Shown here piece after piece: positions 45,538 through 54,602 of a stretch of DNA of 64,000 nucleotides. Below the pieces are notes generated by a model. It worked only from the letters and a program-made list of their open reading frames with translations. It ran no database searches and was not told where the DNA came from. The stretch's first letter is position 1; each line of letters starts with the position of its first letter. Where the stretch lies: NCBI GenBank assembly GCA_030425285.1, contig JAUIAY010000001.1, positions 332,963 through 396,962 of the forward strand. The letters are read 5' to 3'. Both the position numbers and the translations under genes were made by a program. The stretch is from Bacteroidia bacterium (GTDB lineage Bacteria; Bacteroidota; Bacteroidia; Flavobacteriales; Flavobacteriaceae).

Positions 45538-48500
45538 CTAATGTTTTTGAATAAACAATTTGGTATTTACATCATCAAAAGCAATTTCTATACCATTGTT
45601 TACAGTGTCCATAATTTCAAGTTCTTCGGTTAAAGTTTCTGTTTTGATATACTCAAGATTTGTATCTATGGCTTTAACAATATTATCATCTTTTTGAAGT
45701 ACAACATTAATTCTGTCTGTAACTTCAAAGCCTGAATCTTTACGTAAATTTTGAATACGGTTTACGAGCTCACGAGCAATCCCTTCTCTTCGTAAATTAT
45801 CAGTAAGTGTAACATCAAGTGCTACTGTTAAAGCACCTTCGTTAGCAACAAGCCAACCTTCGATATCTTGAGATGTTATCTCAACATCAGCGAGTTCTAA
45901 AGTAATGTTTTTTCCGTTAACTTCAACATCTAAAACACCCTTTTGCTCGATTTTTTTAATATCTTCTGAAGTAAACTTTGAAATAGCTCCAGCAATAAGC
46001 TTCATATCTTTACCAAAACGTGGTCCTAACGCTTTAAAATTAGGTTTTATTTGTTTTACTAAAATATCTGAAGCGTCGCTTAACAATTCAATTTCTTTAA
46101 TGTTAACCTCATGTTTTATTAAATCGGCAACCGCAAGAATTTCTTCCTTTTGTTGTTCACTATCAACAGGAATCATAATTTTTTGCAATGGTTGACGCAC
46201 TTTAATCTTCTCCTTTGCTCTTAACGACAATACCAACGACGATATTGTTTGCGCATTCTCCATTTTACGTTCTAAACTTTTATCTACAAAGCTTTCATCA
46301 TATTTTGGAAACTCTGCCAAATGTACACTCTCAAAGTTTTCTTTTTGTGTTACTTGTGTTAAGTCTTGGTAAAGTTTATCCATATAAAATGGTGCAATTG
46401 GCGCGCCTAATTTTGCAAGCGTTACCATACAGGTATAAAGCGTTTGATAAGCCGAAATTTTATCGGTTTGGTAATCGCCTTTCCAAAAACGTCTTCTACT
46501 TAAACGCACATACCAGTTACTTAAATATTCTTGTGTAAAGTCTGATATAGCTCTTGCTGCTTTGGTAGGTTCGTATTCTGCATAAAACTCATCTACCTTC
46601 TTGATAAGCGTATGTAGTTCAGATAAAATCCAACGGTCTAACTCTGGACGTTCTTCTAAAGGAATATCGGCTTCGCTATAATTGAATGTATCTAAATTGG
46701 TATATAAACTAAAGAATGAGTAGGTGTTGTAAAGTGTTCCGAAGAATTTACGTTTTACTTCCTCAATGCCATCTACATCAAATTTTAAGTTATCCCAAGG
46801 GTTTGCGTTTGAAATCATGTACCAACGTGTGGCATCAGCACCATAAGTAGATAAGGTTTCAAAAGGATCTGTAGCATTACCTAAACGTTTAGACATTTTT
46901 TGTCCGTTTTTGTCTAATACCAATCCGTTAGACACTACGTTTTTATAAGCTACAGAATCAAACACCATCGTTCCAATAGCATGTAGCGTATAGAACCATC
47001 CACGTGTTTGGTCAACACCTTCTGCGATAAAATCGGCAGGAAATGAAGTGTTGTTGTCTATTTTTTCTTTGTTTTCAAACGGATAATGCCATTGTGCATA
47101 AGGCATAGAGCCTGAATCAAACCAAACATCAATTAAGTCGCTTTCGCGCTTCATTGGTTGTCCTGATGGTGACACAAGCACAATTTCATCAACGATGTTT
47201 TTATGTAAATCTAACTTTGCATAGTTTTCTTCGGAATTGTTTCCTACTTCAAAATCAGCAAAAATATCAGCTTTCATTACACCTGCCTCAACAGCTTTAG
47301 CCATTTCAGCCTTTAGTTCTTCAACCGAACCGATACAGATTTCTTCTTTACCATCTTCGGTTCTCCAAATTGGCAACGGAATTCCCCAATAACGCGAACG
47401 CGATAAGTTCCAATCGTTGGCATTAGCAAGCCAGTTACCAAAACGACCAGTTCCTGTTGCTTTTGGTTTCCAATTGATGGTTTCATTCAATTCAAACATT
47501 CTGTCCTTAACATCGGTTACTTTAATAAACCAAGAATCTAACGGATAGTATAGAATTGGCTTATCAGTTCTCCAACAGTTAGGATAGCTGTGTTTGTATT
47601 TTTCAACCTTAAAGGCTTTATTTTCGGTTTTTAATTTGATAGCTAACTCTACATCAACTGATTTTTCAGGAGCTTTGCCATCATTATAATATTCGTTTTT
47701 CACATATTTACCAGCAAACTCACCCATTTCTGGACGGAATTTACCTTGTAAATCTACTAAAGGCACCAAGTTTCCATTGGCATCTTTTACCAACATTGGT
47801 GGCACTTCTGGTGTTGCTTGTTTAGCTACCAAAGCATCATCTGCACCAAAAGTTGGCGCAGTATGCACAATACCAGTACCATCTTCGGTAGTTACGAAAT
47901 CTCCAGCAATAACTCTGAAGGCATTTTCAGGATTGTCGTTTGGTAACGCATAAGGCAATAATTGCTCATACGTAATACCAACTAAATCGGCTCCTTTAAA
48001 TTCTTTTACAACGTAGTATGGTATTTTCTTGTCTCCAGATGAATATTCTAATAATTCTGGTTTTGTTTCAACACGTTTAAACTTTCCGTCAAATTGTTTA
48101 TTAACTAACGGTTTTGCTAGCACTACGTTAATTGGTTCAAACGTATATTGGTTATACGTCTCAACTAAAACATAATCTATTTTAGGGCCAACCGTTAAAG
48201 CTGTATTACTTGGAAGCGTCCAAGGTGTGGTAGTCCAAGCCAAGAAATGAATGGTTCCTTCGTTTTGTAAAAAGTCAGGAAGCGATGCTTCATTAGCTTT
48301 AAACTGCGCAACAACCGTTGTATCTGTTACATCTTGATAGGTTCCTGGTTGGTTCAACTCATGCGAACTTAATCCTGTACCAGCTTTTGGCGAATATGGT
48401 TGAATGGTATAACCTTTATACAACAAACTTTTGTTGTATATCTGTTTTAGTAACCACCAAACCGATTCCATGTATTTAGGTTCATAGGTAATGTATGGAT

Positions 48501-48942
48501 CGTCCATATCAACCCAATAACCCATTTTTTGAGTCAGGTCATTCCAAACATCAGTGTAACGCATAACTGCTTTACGGCAGGCAGCGTTGTAGTCTTCAAC
48601 GGAAATGGTTTTACCAATGTCTTCTTTTGTAATTCCCAATTCTTTTTCCACACCTAACTCAATAGGTAATCCGTGGGTATCCCAACCAGCTTTACGCTTT
48701 ACTTGGAAACCTTTCATGGTTTTGTAACGCGGAAAAATATCTTTGATAGCACGTGCTAAAACGTGGTGTACACCAGGTAAACCGTTTGCAGAAGGAGGCC
48801 CTTCAAAAAACACAAATGGTTTAGCGTTTTCACGTGTGGTTACACTTTTTTCAAATACGTTATTTTCTTGCCAATAATTGCCAATTTCTTCAGCAACTTT
48901 TGGTAAGTCAAGACCTTTATATTCAGGGAATTTCTTACTCAT
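45538..48942 (-). CDS. ileS: Isoleucyl-tRNA synthetase
   Basis: The 1134-residue class I aminoacyl-tRNA synthetase charges tRNA-Ile. It has the HIGH-like motif in GVHHVLARAIKDI (about 57-68), the KMSKR motif in NGQKMSKRLGNATDP, and a CP1 editing domain between them (LAWTTTPWTLPSNTALTV). The anticodon-binding helices and a long C-terminal extension follow. Length is larger than the about 940 of common bacterial enzymes and resembles the longer eukaryote-like type, whose members often tolerate mupirocin. That type assignment is from length and general resemblance, and resistance cannot be read from sequence. Confidence 0.97.
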   Translation of the reverse strand: MSKKFPEYKGLDLPKVAEEIGNYWQENNVFEKSVTTRENAKPFVFFEGPPSANGLPGVHHVLARAIKDIFPRYKTMKGFQVKRKAGWDTHGLPIELGVEKELGITKEDIGKTISVEDYNAACRKAVMRYTDVWNDLTQKMGYWVDMDDPYITYEPKYMESVWWLLKQIYNKSLLYKGYTIQPYSPKAGTGLSSHELNQPGTYQDVTDTTVVAQFKANEASLPDFLQNEGTIHFLAWTTTPWTLPSNTALTVGPKIDYVLVETYNQYTFEPINVVLAKPLVNKQFDGKFKRVETKPELLEYSSGDKKIPYYVVKEFKGADLVGITYEQLLPYALPNDNPENAFRVIAGDFVTTEDGTGIVHTAPTFGADDALVAKQATPEVPPMLVKDANGNLVPLVDLQGKFRPEMGEFAGKYVKNEYYNDGKAPEKSVDVELAIKLKTENKAFKVEKYKHSYPNCWRTDKPILYYPLDSWFIKVTDVKDRMFELNETINWKPKATGTGRFGNWLANANDWNLSRSRYWGIPLPIWRTEDGKEEICIGSVEELKAEMAKAVEAGVMKADIFADFEVGNNSEENYAKLDLHKNIVDEIVLVSPSGQPMKRESDLIDVWFDSGSMPYAQWHYPFENKEKIDNNTSFPADFIAEGVDQTRGWFYTLHAIGTMVFDSVAYKNVVSNGLVLDKNGQKMSKRLGNATDPFETLSTYGADATRWYMISNANPWDNLKFDVDGIEEVKRKFFGTLYNTYSFFSLYTNLDTFNYSEADIPLEERPELDRWILSELHTLIKKVDEFYAEYEPTKAARAISDFTQEYLSNWYVRLSRRRFWKGDYQTDKISAYQTLYTCMVTLAKLGAPIAPFYMDKLYQDLTQVTQKENFESVHLAEFPKYDESFVDKSLERKMENAQTISSLVLSLRAKEKIKVRQPLQKIMIPVDSEQQKEEILAVADLIKHEVNIKEIELLSDASDILVKQIKPNFKALGPRFGKDMKLIAGAISKFTSEDIKKIEQKGVLDVEVNGKNITLELADVEITSQDIEGWLVANEGALTVALDVTLTDNLRREGIARELVNRIQNLRKDSGFEVTDRINVVLQKDDNIVKAIDTNLEYIKTETLTEELEIMDTVNNGIEIAFDDVNTKLFIQKH

Positions 48943-49024
48943 TATATCATTAATTCGTTTCGACGTGCGAAATTAATGATTTTTAGAGAAATAGAGGTGA
49001 AATATCACCATTAATGCATCGACA

Positions 49025-49204
49025 TTAATCAGCTCTAGATTTTGATTTATTTACTATTGCATTAACTATTTGAGTAATCGGAAAAACTTGTAACAAAGAT
49101 TTTAGAGCACTATTAACAGCCTTCATTTTTTTTATAGGCATTATCCAATAAATCAAGATTATTGTTATAATAGTTATACAAATGATTAAAGTTATGATTT
49201 CCAT
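49025..49204 (-). CDS. Small single-span membrane protein, 59 residues
   Basis: An ATG at 49204 opens a frame of 59 codons on the minus strand ending at TAA 49027-49025. The protein has one N-terminal hydrophobic helix (MEIITLIICITIITIILIYW) followed by a basic segment (IMPIKKMKAV) and an amphipathic tail to KSKSRAD. This fits a membrane-anchored small protein with its tail in the cytosol by the positive-inside rule. A full -7 box (TAATTTTG on the minus strand, 49236-49229) lies 24 bases upstream of the ATG. No family is recognised and coding is supported only by composition and promoter. Confidence 0.55.
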   Translation of the reverse strand: MEIITLIICITIITIILIYWIMPIKKMKAVNSALKSLLQVFPITQIVNAIVNKSKSRAD

Positions 49205-49228
49205 TAGCTATTAGATTATTGTAAAACA

Positions 49229-49236
49229 CAAAATTA
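49229..49236 (-). promoter_or_regulatory. -7 promoter box of small membrane ORF
   Basis: CAAAATTA on the plus strand reads TAATTTTG on the minus strand, matching TAnnTTTG. It sits 24 bases before the ATG at 49204. The only gene it can serve is the small ORF. Confidence 0.45.
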
Positions 49237-49333
49237 ATTCTAATGAAAATAATTAATTAAAAAAGACAGTATTCATTGTCAACAGTGAGTTAACGATTTA
49301 GATGTTAATAAGTTGGTAATACTGGTGATATCT

Positions 49334-50692
49334 TTAAACAATAAGATTCACTAAATCTTCAATCTTGGAAACTAATTGAATCTTGATAGTCGTATTTTTT
49401 AAAGAAATCTTGTTGTATTTAGACACAAAAATGGTAGAAAAACCTAGTTTTTCAGCTTCCAAAATACGCTGTTCCACACGTTGTACCGGACGAATCTCGC
49501 CAGAAAGACCTACCTCTGCTGCAAAGCAGTAATCCTGCTGTAAAGCTTCATCTTCATTAGATGATAAAATAGCAGCAACAACCGCTAAATCTATTGCTGG
49601 ATCATCAACCGTGATGCCTCCAGTTATATTCAGAAAGACATCTTTGGCACCAAGACGAAATCCGGCACGCTTTTCTAAAACTGCTAAAAGCATATTCAAC
49701 CGCTTGGCATTAAATCCCGTAGCACTTCGTTGGGGCGTACCATAAACGGCTGTACTTACCAAAGCTTGCACTTCAATCATTAAAGGACGCATACCTTCTA
49801 AAGTAGCTGCTATGGCATTCCCTGATAATTCTTCGTCTTTTTTTGAGATTAAAATCTCACTCGGATTTGAGACCTCTCTTAAACCGGAGCCTTGCATTTC
49901 ATAAATACCCAATTCATTGGTAGAACCAAAGCGGTTTTTGTTGGCTCGTAAAATTCTAAACACATGATTGCGATCACCTTCAAATTGTAAAACCGTATCA
50001 ACCATGTGTTCCAAAATTTTTGGCCCTGCAATATTGCCATCTTTAGTGATGTGGCCAATTAACACAACAGGTGTTGCGGTTTCTTTAGCAAATTTGATAA
50101 ATTCTGTTGTACATTCCTTTATCTGCGAAATACTTCCCGAAGAAGATTCTATGTAATCGCTATGTAAGGTTTGAATAGAATCAATCACTACAATATCTGG
50201 TTCCAAATCCTCAATTTGTTTGAAGATATTTTGAGTTTTGGTTTCAGTTAAAATGTAGCAATTGTTGTTATTCGGATTGATGCGTTCAGCCCGCATTTTT
50301 ATTTGTTTCTGGCTTTCCTCTCCTGAAACATATAGCGTTTTATAAGGTAGTTTTAATGCAATTTGCAATAGTAAGGTGCTTTTACCAATACCTGGTTCAC
50401 CTCCCAATAATGTTAAGGAACCTGGAACAATACCTCCTCCCAAAACACGGTTAAACTCGCCATCATCGGTAAGCATTCTGGCATCTTGAGAAGCGTCAAT
50501 TTCATTAATCAATAAGGGCTTTGAAGCTCTTTTGGTAGCTGATACTGAAGGCTTCCAGTCGCTTTTTTCTGGCTTTTGAATAACTTCTTCAGCAATGGTA
50601 TTCCACTCTTTACAGGCATTACATTGTCCTTGCCATTTAGCATATTGCGTACCGCAATTTTGACAATAAAAGGTGGTTTTTACTTTAGCCAA
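49334..50692 (-). CDS. radA: DNA repair protein RadA
   Basis: The 452-residue RecA-like ATPase promotes branch migration during recombination. It has an N-terminal zinc finger (Cys10, Cys13, Cys24, Cys27), Walker A GGEPGIGKST (97-106) and the RadA-specific KNRFG motif (ANKNRFGSTNE). The C-terminal Lon-protease-like domain contains RSATGFNAKRLNMLLAVLEKRAG. All hallmarks are intact. It reads leftward and lies 68 bases downstream of the first alpha/beta-hydrolase gene. Confidence 0.96.
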   Translation of the reverse strand: MAKVKTTFYCQNCGTQYAKWQGQCNACKEWNTIAEEVIQKPEKSDWKPSVSATKRASKPLLINEIDASQDARMLTDDGEFNRVLGGGIVPGSLTLLGGEPGIGKSTLLLQIALKLPYKTLYVSGEESQKQIKMRAERINPNNNNCYILTETKTQNIFKQIEDLEPDIVVIDSIQTLHSDYIESSSGSISQIKECTTEFIKFAKETATPVVLIGHITKDGNIAGPKILEHMVDTVLQFEGDRNHVFRILRANKNRFGSTNELGIYEMQGSGLREVSNPSEILISKKDEELSGNAIAATLEGMRPLMIEVQALVSTAVYGTPQRSATGFNAKRLNMLLAVLEKRAGFRLGAKDVFLNITGGITVDDPAIDLAVVAAILSSNEDEALQQDYCFAAEVGLSGEIRPVQRVEQRILEAEKLGFSTIFVSKYNKISLKNTTIKIQLVSKIEDLVNLIV

Positions 50693-50760
50693 TTGATAAA
50701 AATTTAGGCTAAAATACTTATAATTCTATGATAAAAACAAGTCGTTAATAAATAGATTCA

Positions 50761-51960
50761 TTAATCTGATTCGGCAATAACTTCCCCTTCTATTTCTTCG
50801 CCTTTTTTATCATCCTTGGTCAATTCGGCCATTAAATTTTCCATGCTTAATTGAATGGTGTCTTTTTTGATAAACGCGACATCATCTAATACCATAGCTT
50901 CCTCATAAAATTTAACTGCTTTTTTGGGCTTGCCTATTTTTTCAGCATGAATAGCCAAATAATAATTTCCCAAAAGTGACTTTGGAAGTTGCTTATTAGC
51001 CAACCTGCCTAATTTTTCCAAAGATTCAATATCTTCACGTTCATCGGCTACAGCCGCAACTTTTTGAAATTCTTCTTCTGAAATAGGTTTCACAATTCCA
51101 AATAATTCTTCAATACGATCATAGCGAGAAACTAAATAATTATCCAATGTTCCTTCATAAGGCAACACCTTTTCTTTTAATTCCTTTTCATGAAGCGGTT
51201 TATACATTTCGAAAATCTTATCAAATGCTTTTGAAATAGCTCCTGTAACCAAAGTGTAGTGTGACTCACCTTCAAAATCATCAAAATAATATGTTAGTTT
51301 TGAGTTCTCTATCGCTTTAATTTTCTCATTAGTTTTAAGAATCTCTTCGCGCAGTTTGGTATTATCACCCGAACTAGTTACCATATAATAAAACACATCG
51401 TCCTTAACCCATTCTAATCGCTTGACTATATTATCACCCATTGAACCAACCAAATCTGGACTTAAATTCACATACGCATGGAATAGCGGTAAATCTTTCA
51501 TCATAAACGAATTGATAAAATTCCCCATGATATTATGTCCAACGGCCACTCGGAATTTACTCGTATTATATCTTTCATCTAAATACGGAATAAGCTCCTG
51601 TCCAACAAACTCAAAAAATCGCGCTCCAGACTCGAAAGGTAAACCAGTAACTTCATCTGTTAAACTATCATAAGTTCTATTCTTCCCTTGAGAAATACCA
51701 ACAACAATACTGCCTGGCATTTCATCAAAATATGTCTGGAATTGGGTTTGACCAACCACAGGCCCAAAAAGGTAGTCACCATCAAAAACAATAATTAATG
51801 GATATTTAATTGATGAAGCAGCATCATAATCCTTTGGTAATTTGATTTTTAATTGTCGGGTAGAATTTAATTTTCTTGATTTGAAATCTTTGATGGTTGT
51901 TTGCGAAAACAACAACGAAGAAAAAGTTAACAACAGTGTAAAAAGTACTGCTCTTTTCAT
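50761..51960 (-). CDS. Exported alpha/beta-hydrolase-fold protein lacking nucleophile Ser (copy A)
   Basis: The 399-residue protein has a signal peptide (about 1-19, ending LFSQ) and an esterase-D/enterochelin-esterase-like alpha/beta-hydrolase domain (about 25-290; YPLIIVFDGDYLF, VVGISQGKNRTYD, FFEFVGQELIPYLDERY). The nucleophile elbow GHSxGG of active esterases reads GHNIMGN, so Ser is Asn143. The His-bearing ESHYTLV is retained. A C-terminal region (about 295-385) has paired helices like a TPR. It lies next to copy B at 52058, with the same substitution site but Asp. A serine-hydrolase role is unlikely in its usual form. Confidence 0.75.
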   Translation of the reverse strand: MKRAVLFTLLLTFSSLLFSQTTIKDFKSRKLNSTRQLKIKLPKDYDAASSIKYPLIIVFDGDYLFGPVVGQTQFQTYFDEMPGSIVVGISQGKNRTYDSLTDEVTGLPFESGARFFEFVGQELIPYLDERYNTSKFRVAVGHNIMGNFINSFMMKDLPLFHAYVNLSPDLVGSMGDNIVKRLEWVKDDVFYYMVTSSGDNTKLREEILKTNEKIKAIENSKLTYYFDDFEGESHYTLVTGAISKAFDKIFEMYKPLHEKELKEKVLPYEGTLDNYLVSRYDRIEELFGIVKPISEEEFQKVAAVADEREDIESLEKLGRLANKQLPKSLLGNYYLAIHAEKIGKPKKAVKFYEEAMVLDDVAFIKKDTIQLSMENLMAELTKDDKKGEEIEGEVIAESD

Positions 51961-52057
51961 AATTAGTAGGTTAAGATTTGGGATATAAAAGTACTAATTA
52001 TTCTTTAAAACGCAAAATTAATCGATGAAATACTTATTTGTAGTCTTTTTCGTTCTT

Positions 52058-53194
52058 TTAGTCTTGTAGTTCATAAGTTTTATCAAGCAACATATCTTTA
52101 TCTATAAATTCAGACGGTTTTAATAAAAGTCCACTATTATAGTATTGTAGAGCCTTCTTGATATTCCCTTTTTCTTCAAAGAACATCCCTGTGTAATAAG
52201 CGCTTATCATGGATTCAGGATATTCTTTTCTCGCTAATTTTGATAGGCTTTCCAATGATTCCATATCATTAAGCTTTTTTGCTGCTGCTGCCACAGCCCT
52301 AAAATCGTTTTCTATGGGTTTTTTCTCAAAACCATAGAACGATTTAATATCGTCATATTTTTTTTCCAAATATGCATAAGGTCCCTCTTCATAAGTCAAT
52401 ACTTTTTCTTTGTATTCCAATCTATTGATAGGCTTATAAAGGGTAAATATCTCATTGATAGCTTTTGGAATTCCCAACCCTACCAAGGAGTAGTGATTAG
52501 CATCGGTGAAATTATCAAATCGGTAATGCAGTTTTGGGTTGTCTATATTTTTTAGAAGTTCATTAGTCGCTACAATCTTGGTGCGAAGTGCTTGCACATC
52601 ATCATCGGCTGTTGCCAAATAGTAAAAAGTATCTTCTTGTAACAACGGCAATTTTTCATGAAGGCGCGTATCCATTTGTGGTGCCAAATCAGGACTTAAG
52701 GAAATGTAAGCCCTAAACACTGGGTATTCTTTAAATAAATAATAATTGAGGAAATTGGCGCTCAAATCATGACCTACTACCACTCTAAATCGTGATACGT
52801 TATAGTTATCCTCAATATAAGGTATGAGCTCCATACCTACGAACTCAAAAAAACTGGCACCTTCATGAGATGGAAAAAAAGTCTCATCGCTATATGTGAA
52901 ATCCGACGTTCTTGTATCCGATTGTTTGACACCAACCACAACACATTCCGGCATATCATCCCAATAGGATTGATAGTCAATATTACCTATTACAGGCTCA
53001 AACAGATAATCGCCATCCAAAACAACAACAAGGGGATACTCTGTTTTATCTTCTTGGTTATAGCCTCTTGGCAATAAAATTTTCAATTCTCTTGTGTCGC
53101 CTAATTTAGAGGATTGAAACGGTTCATAAATCACTTGTGACGTGATACTTTGTAAAGAACATAATAAAGCCAAAAATAGGATAAGTTTTTTCAT
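52058..53194 (-). CDS. Exported alpha/beta-hydrolase-fold protein lacking nucleophile Ser (copy B)
   Basis: The 378-residue paralogue of the preceding protein has a signal peptide (about 1-19, ending SITSQ). The same alpha/beta-hydrolase layout is present (YPLVVVLDGDYLFEP, VVVGVKQSDTRTSDF, FFEFVGMELIPYIEDNY). At the nucleophile elbow it reads GHDLSAN, with Asp143 where esterases have Ser. Some alpha/beta hydrolases (dehalogenases, epoxide hydrolases) do use Asp as nucleophile, so activity by another chemistry is possible. The retained ANHYSLV may supply the catalytic His. A C-terminal helical repeat region follows. The 97-base gap to copy A holds no obvious terminator. Confidence 0.75.
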   Translation of the reverse strand: MKKLILFLALLCSLQSITSQVIYEPFQSSKLGDTRELKILLPRGYNQEDKTEYPLVVVLDGDYLFEPVIGNIDYQSYWDDMPECVVVGVKQSDTRTSDFTYSDETFFPSHEGASFFEFVGMELIPYIEDNYNVSRFRVVVGHDLSANFLNYYLFKEYPVFRAYISLSPDLAPQMDTRLHEKLPLLQEDTFYYLATADDDVQALRTKIVATNELLKNIDNPKLHYRFDNFTDANHYSLVGLGIPKAINEIFTLYKPINRLEYKEKVLTYEEGPYAYLEKKYDDIKSFYGFEKKPIENDFRAVAAAAKKLNDMESLESLSKLARKEYPESMISAYYTGMFFEEKGNIKKALQYYNSGLLLKPSEFIDKDMLLDKTYELQD

Positions 53195-53279
53195 TTAAAA
53201 AAGATAAAATTTTTATGGCAAGTTATGAAATAAACCCTAAAGTCTAAAAAGAAAAATAATTGAAGTTCTTGGTTGTAAC

Positions 53280-54236
53280 CTACTCACTTTTATTGTTATA
53301 AATAGAAAGAAGCAATAGAGATAAACCTCCTAAAACCATCAATAACAAAGTTTGTGAAGTCCATACAATCCAGCCAAAGGCAATGCTGGGCTGTTCTGGA
53401 ATATTAAAAATTGCAAACGCAGCATAAACAGCTATGGGATAAGATCCTATACCTCCATTGGTAGCGGCAATACTAAAACTTGCTGAAATAAATCCAATCA
53501 AAATCGCACCTAAAGGAATGCCTTCTAGTTCTGAAATTGAAAATGATGTTACGTAAAACATAAGTACATACATAACCCAAATAAAAATAGTGTGGAAAAC
53601 AAATGCCCATTTCTTTTTCATTTTGAAAATACTCAAAACACCTTCTGCCAATCCGGAAACAAATGTTTTAATTTTTATAGCAACTTTAGATTGACTTCTT
53701 CTAATATAGAATACGAAAACCAAGAACAATAACACTAATGCTATCAAACCCAAAAGAATGTTTTTTGGCTGAAAAGATTTACTTAAAAACGACACTATAT
53801 AATCAAACTGCATAAACAATGTGACCAAAATAATACAGGACATCGCTATTAAATCAGCTACGCGTTCTGAAACAATAGTTCCAAACCCTTTTTCAAAAGG
53901 AACATCTTCATAAGTGGTTAAAATAGAAGCTCTAGCAACTTCTCCAGCACGTGGTATGGTATAATTAATAAGGTAAGCCGAAAAAACGGCCATTATGCTA
54001 TTAGGCAATTTAACATGATAGCCCATAGGCTCCAATTGAAACCGCCATCTATAAGCGCGGGACAAATGGCTCAATAGCCCAAAAAACATGCCCAAAACAA
54101 TCCAGAAGTAATTGGCATTCTTAAAATAAACCAATAACTCTGAAAATGAGACTTTAGATAAAGAATACCATATTAAAAAAACTCCCAATAAAATCGGGAG
54201 TGTCACTTTTAATATCTTCTTTATCGATGAGTTCAA
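53280..54236 (-). CDS. Lysylphosphatidylglycerol synthase-like transmembrane (UPF0104) protein
   Basis: The 318-residue integral membrane protein has about eight helices and matches the UPF0104/LPG-synthase transmembrane domain (LGMFFGLLSHLSRAYRWRFQLEPMG, FSAYLINYTIPRAGEVARASIL, GTIVSERVADLIAM, ATNGGIGSYPIAVYAAF). In MprF the same domain flips a lipid. Stand-alone members are thought to move lipids or isoprenoid-linked intermediates, but their substrate here is unknown. It starts two bases after panD, so it is translated from the pan operon, although no lipid function has been tied to pantothenate synthesis. Confidence 0.82.
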   Translation of the reverse strand: MNSSIKKILKVTLPILLGVFLIWYSLSKVSFSELLVYFKNANYFWIVLGMFFGLLSHLSRAYRWRFQLEPMGYHVKLPNSIMAVFSAYLINYTIPRAGEVARASILTTYEDVPFEKGFGTIVSERVADLIAMSCIILVTLFMQFDYIVSFLSKSFQPKNILLGLIALVLLFLVFVFYIRRSQSKVAIKIKTFVSGLAEGVLSIFKMKKKWAFVFHTIFIWVMYVLMFYVTSFSISELEGIPLGAILIGFISASFSIAATNGGIGSYPIAVYAAFAIFNIPEQPSIAFGWIVWTSQTLLLMVLGGLSLLLLSIYNNKSE

Positions 54237-54238
54237 TT

Positions 54239-54589
54239 TTAAATTAACTTATTAGTAGACTCATCAGGAAAAACCAATGATGGTTTAAATACTTTGGCTT
54301 CTTCAATATCCATAAAGGCGTAGGTAATCAATATCAACGTATCACCAACCGAAACTTTTCTGGCAGCAGCACCGTTGAGTGTAATTTCGCCACTGTTTCT
54401 TGGCCCAGGAATACAGTAAGTTTCCAATCGCTCGCCGTTATCGTTATTGACAATCTGAACTTTTTCGCCTTGAATAATATTGGCAGCATCCATTAAATCC
54501 TCATCAATGGTAATACTTCCTATATAATTCAGGTCGGCACCTGTACATTTTACTCTGTGAATCTTTGATTTTACTACTTGTATTTGCAT
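54239..54589 (-). CDS. panD: Aspartate 1-decarboxylase
   Basis: The 116-residue pyruvoyl enzyme makes beta-alanine from aspartate for pantothenate. The self-cleavage site is Gly24-Ser25 in [10 protein letters not shown], which generates the pyruvoyl group. Further family segments are [15 protein letters not shown] and [21 protein letters not shown]. Length is usual. The gene lies between panC (13-base gap) and the flippase-like gene, so beta-alanine and its use in pantothenate are encoded together. Confidence 0.96.
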   Translation of the reverse strand: MQIQVVKSKIHRVKCTGADLNYIGSITIDEDLMDAANIIQGEKVQIVNNDNGERLETYCIPGPRNSGEITLNGAAARKVSVGDTLILITYAFMDIEEAKVFKPSLVFPDESTNKLI

Positions 54590-54602
54590 GCGGCAAAGAT
54601 AA

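Larger units (their letters stand above)
48943..49333. other. 391-base interval between ileS and radA
   Basis: The interval holds the ileS promoter region, with a one-mismatch -7 box TAATTTCG on the minus strand at 48975-48968. It also holds a weak 5-bp hairpin around 48990 and the 59-codon minus-strand ORF at 49025-49204 with its own -7 box. The rest is AT-rich with nothing recognisable. Confidence 0.5.

Noticed and set aside
48988..49024. Hairpins GGTGA-AATA-TCACC and ATTAATG...CATTAAT after the small ORF as a terminator.
   Set aside because: Stems are short, no T-run follows on the minus strand, and they lie in the ileS leader.
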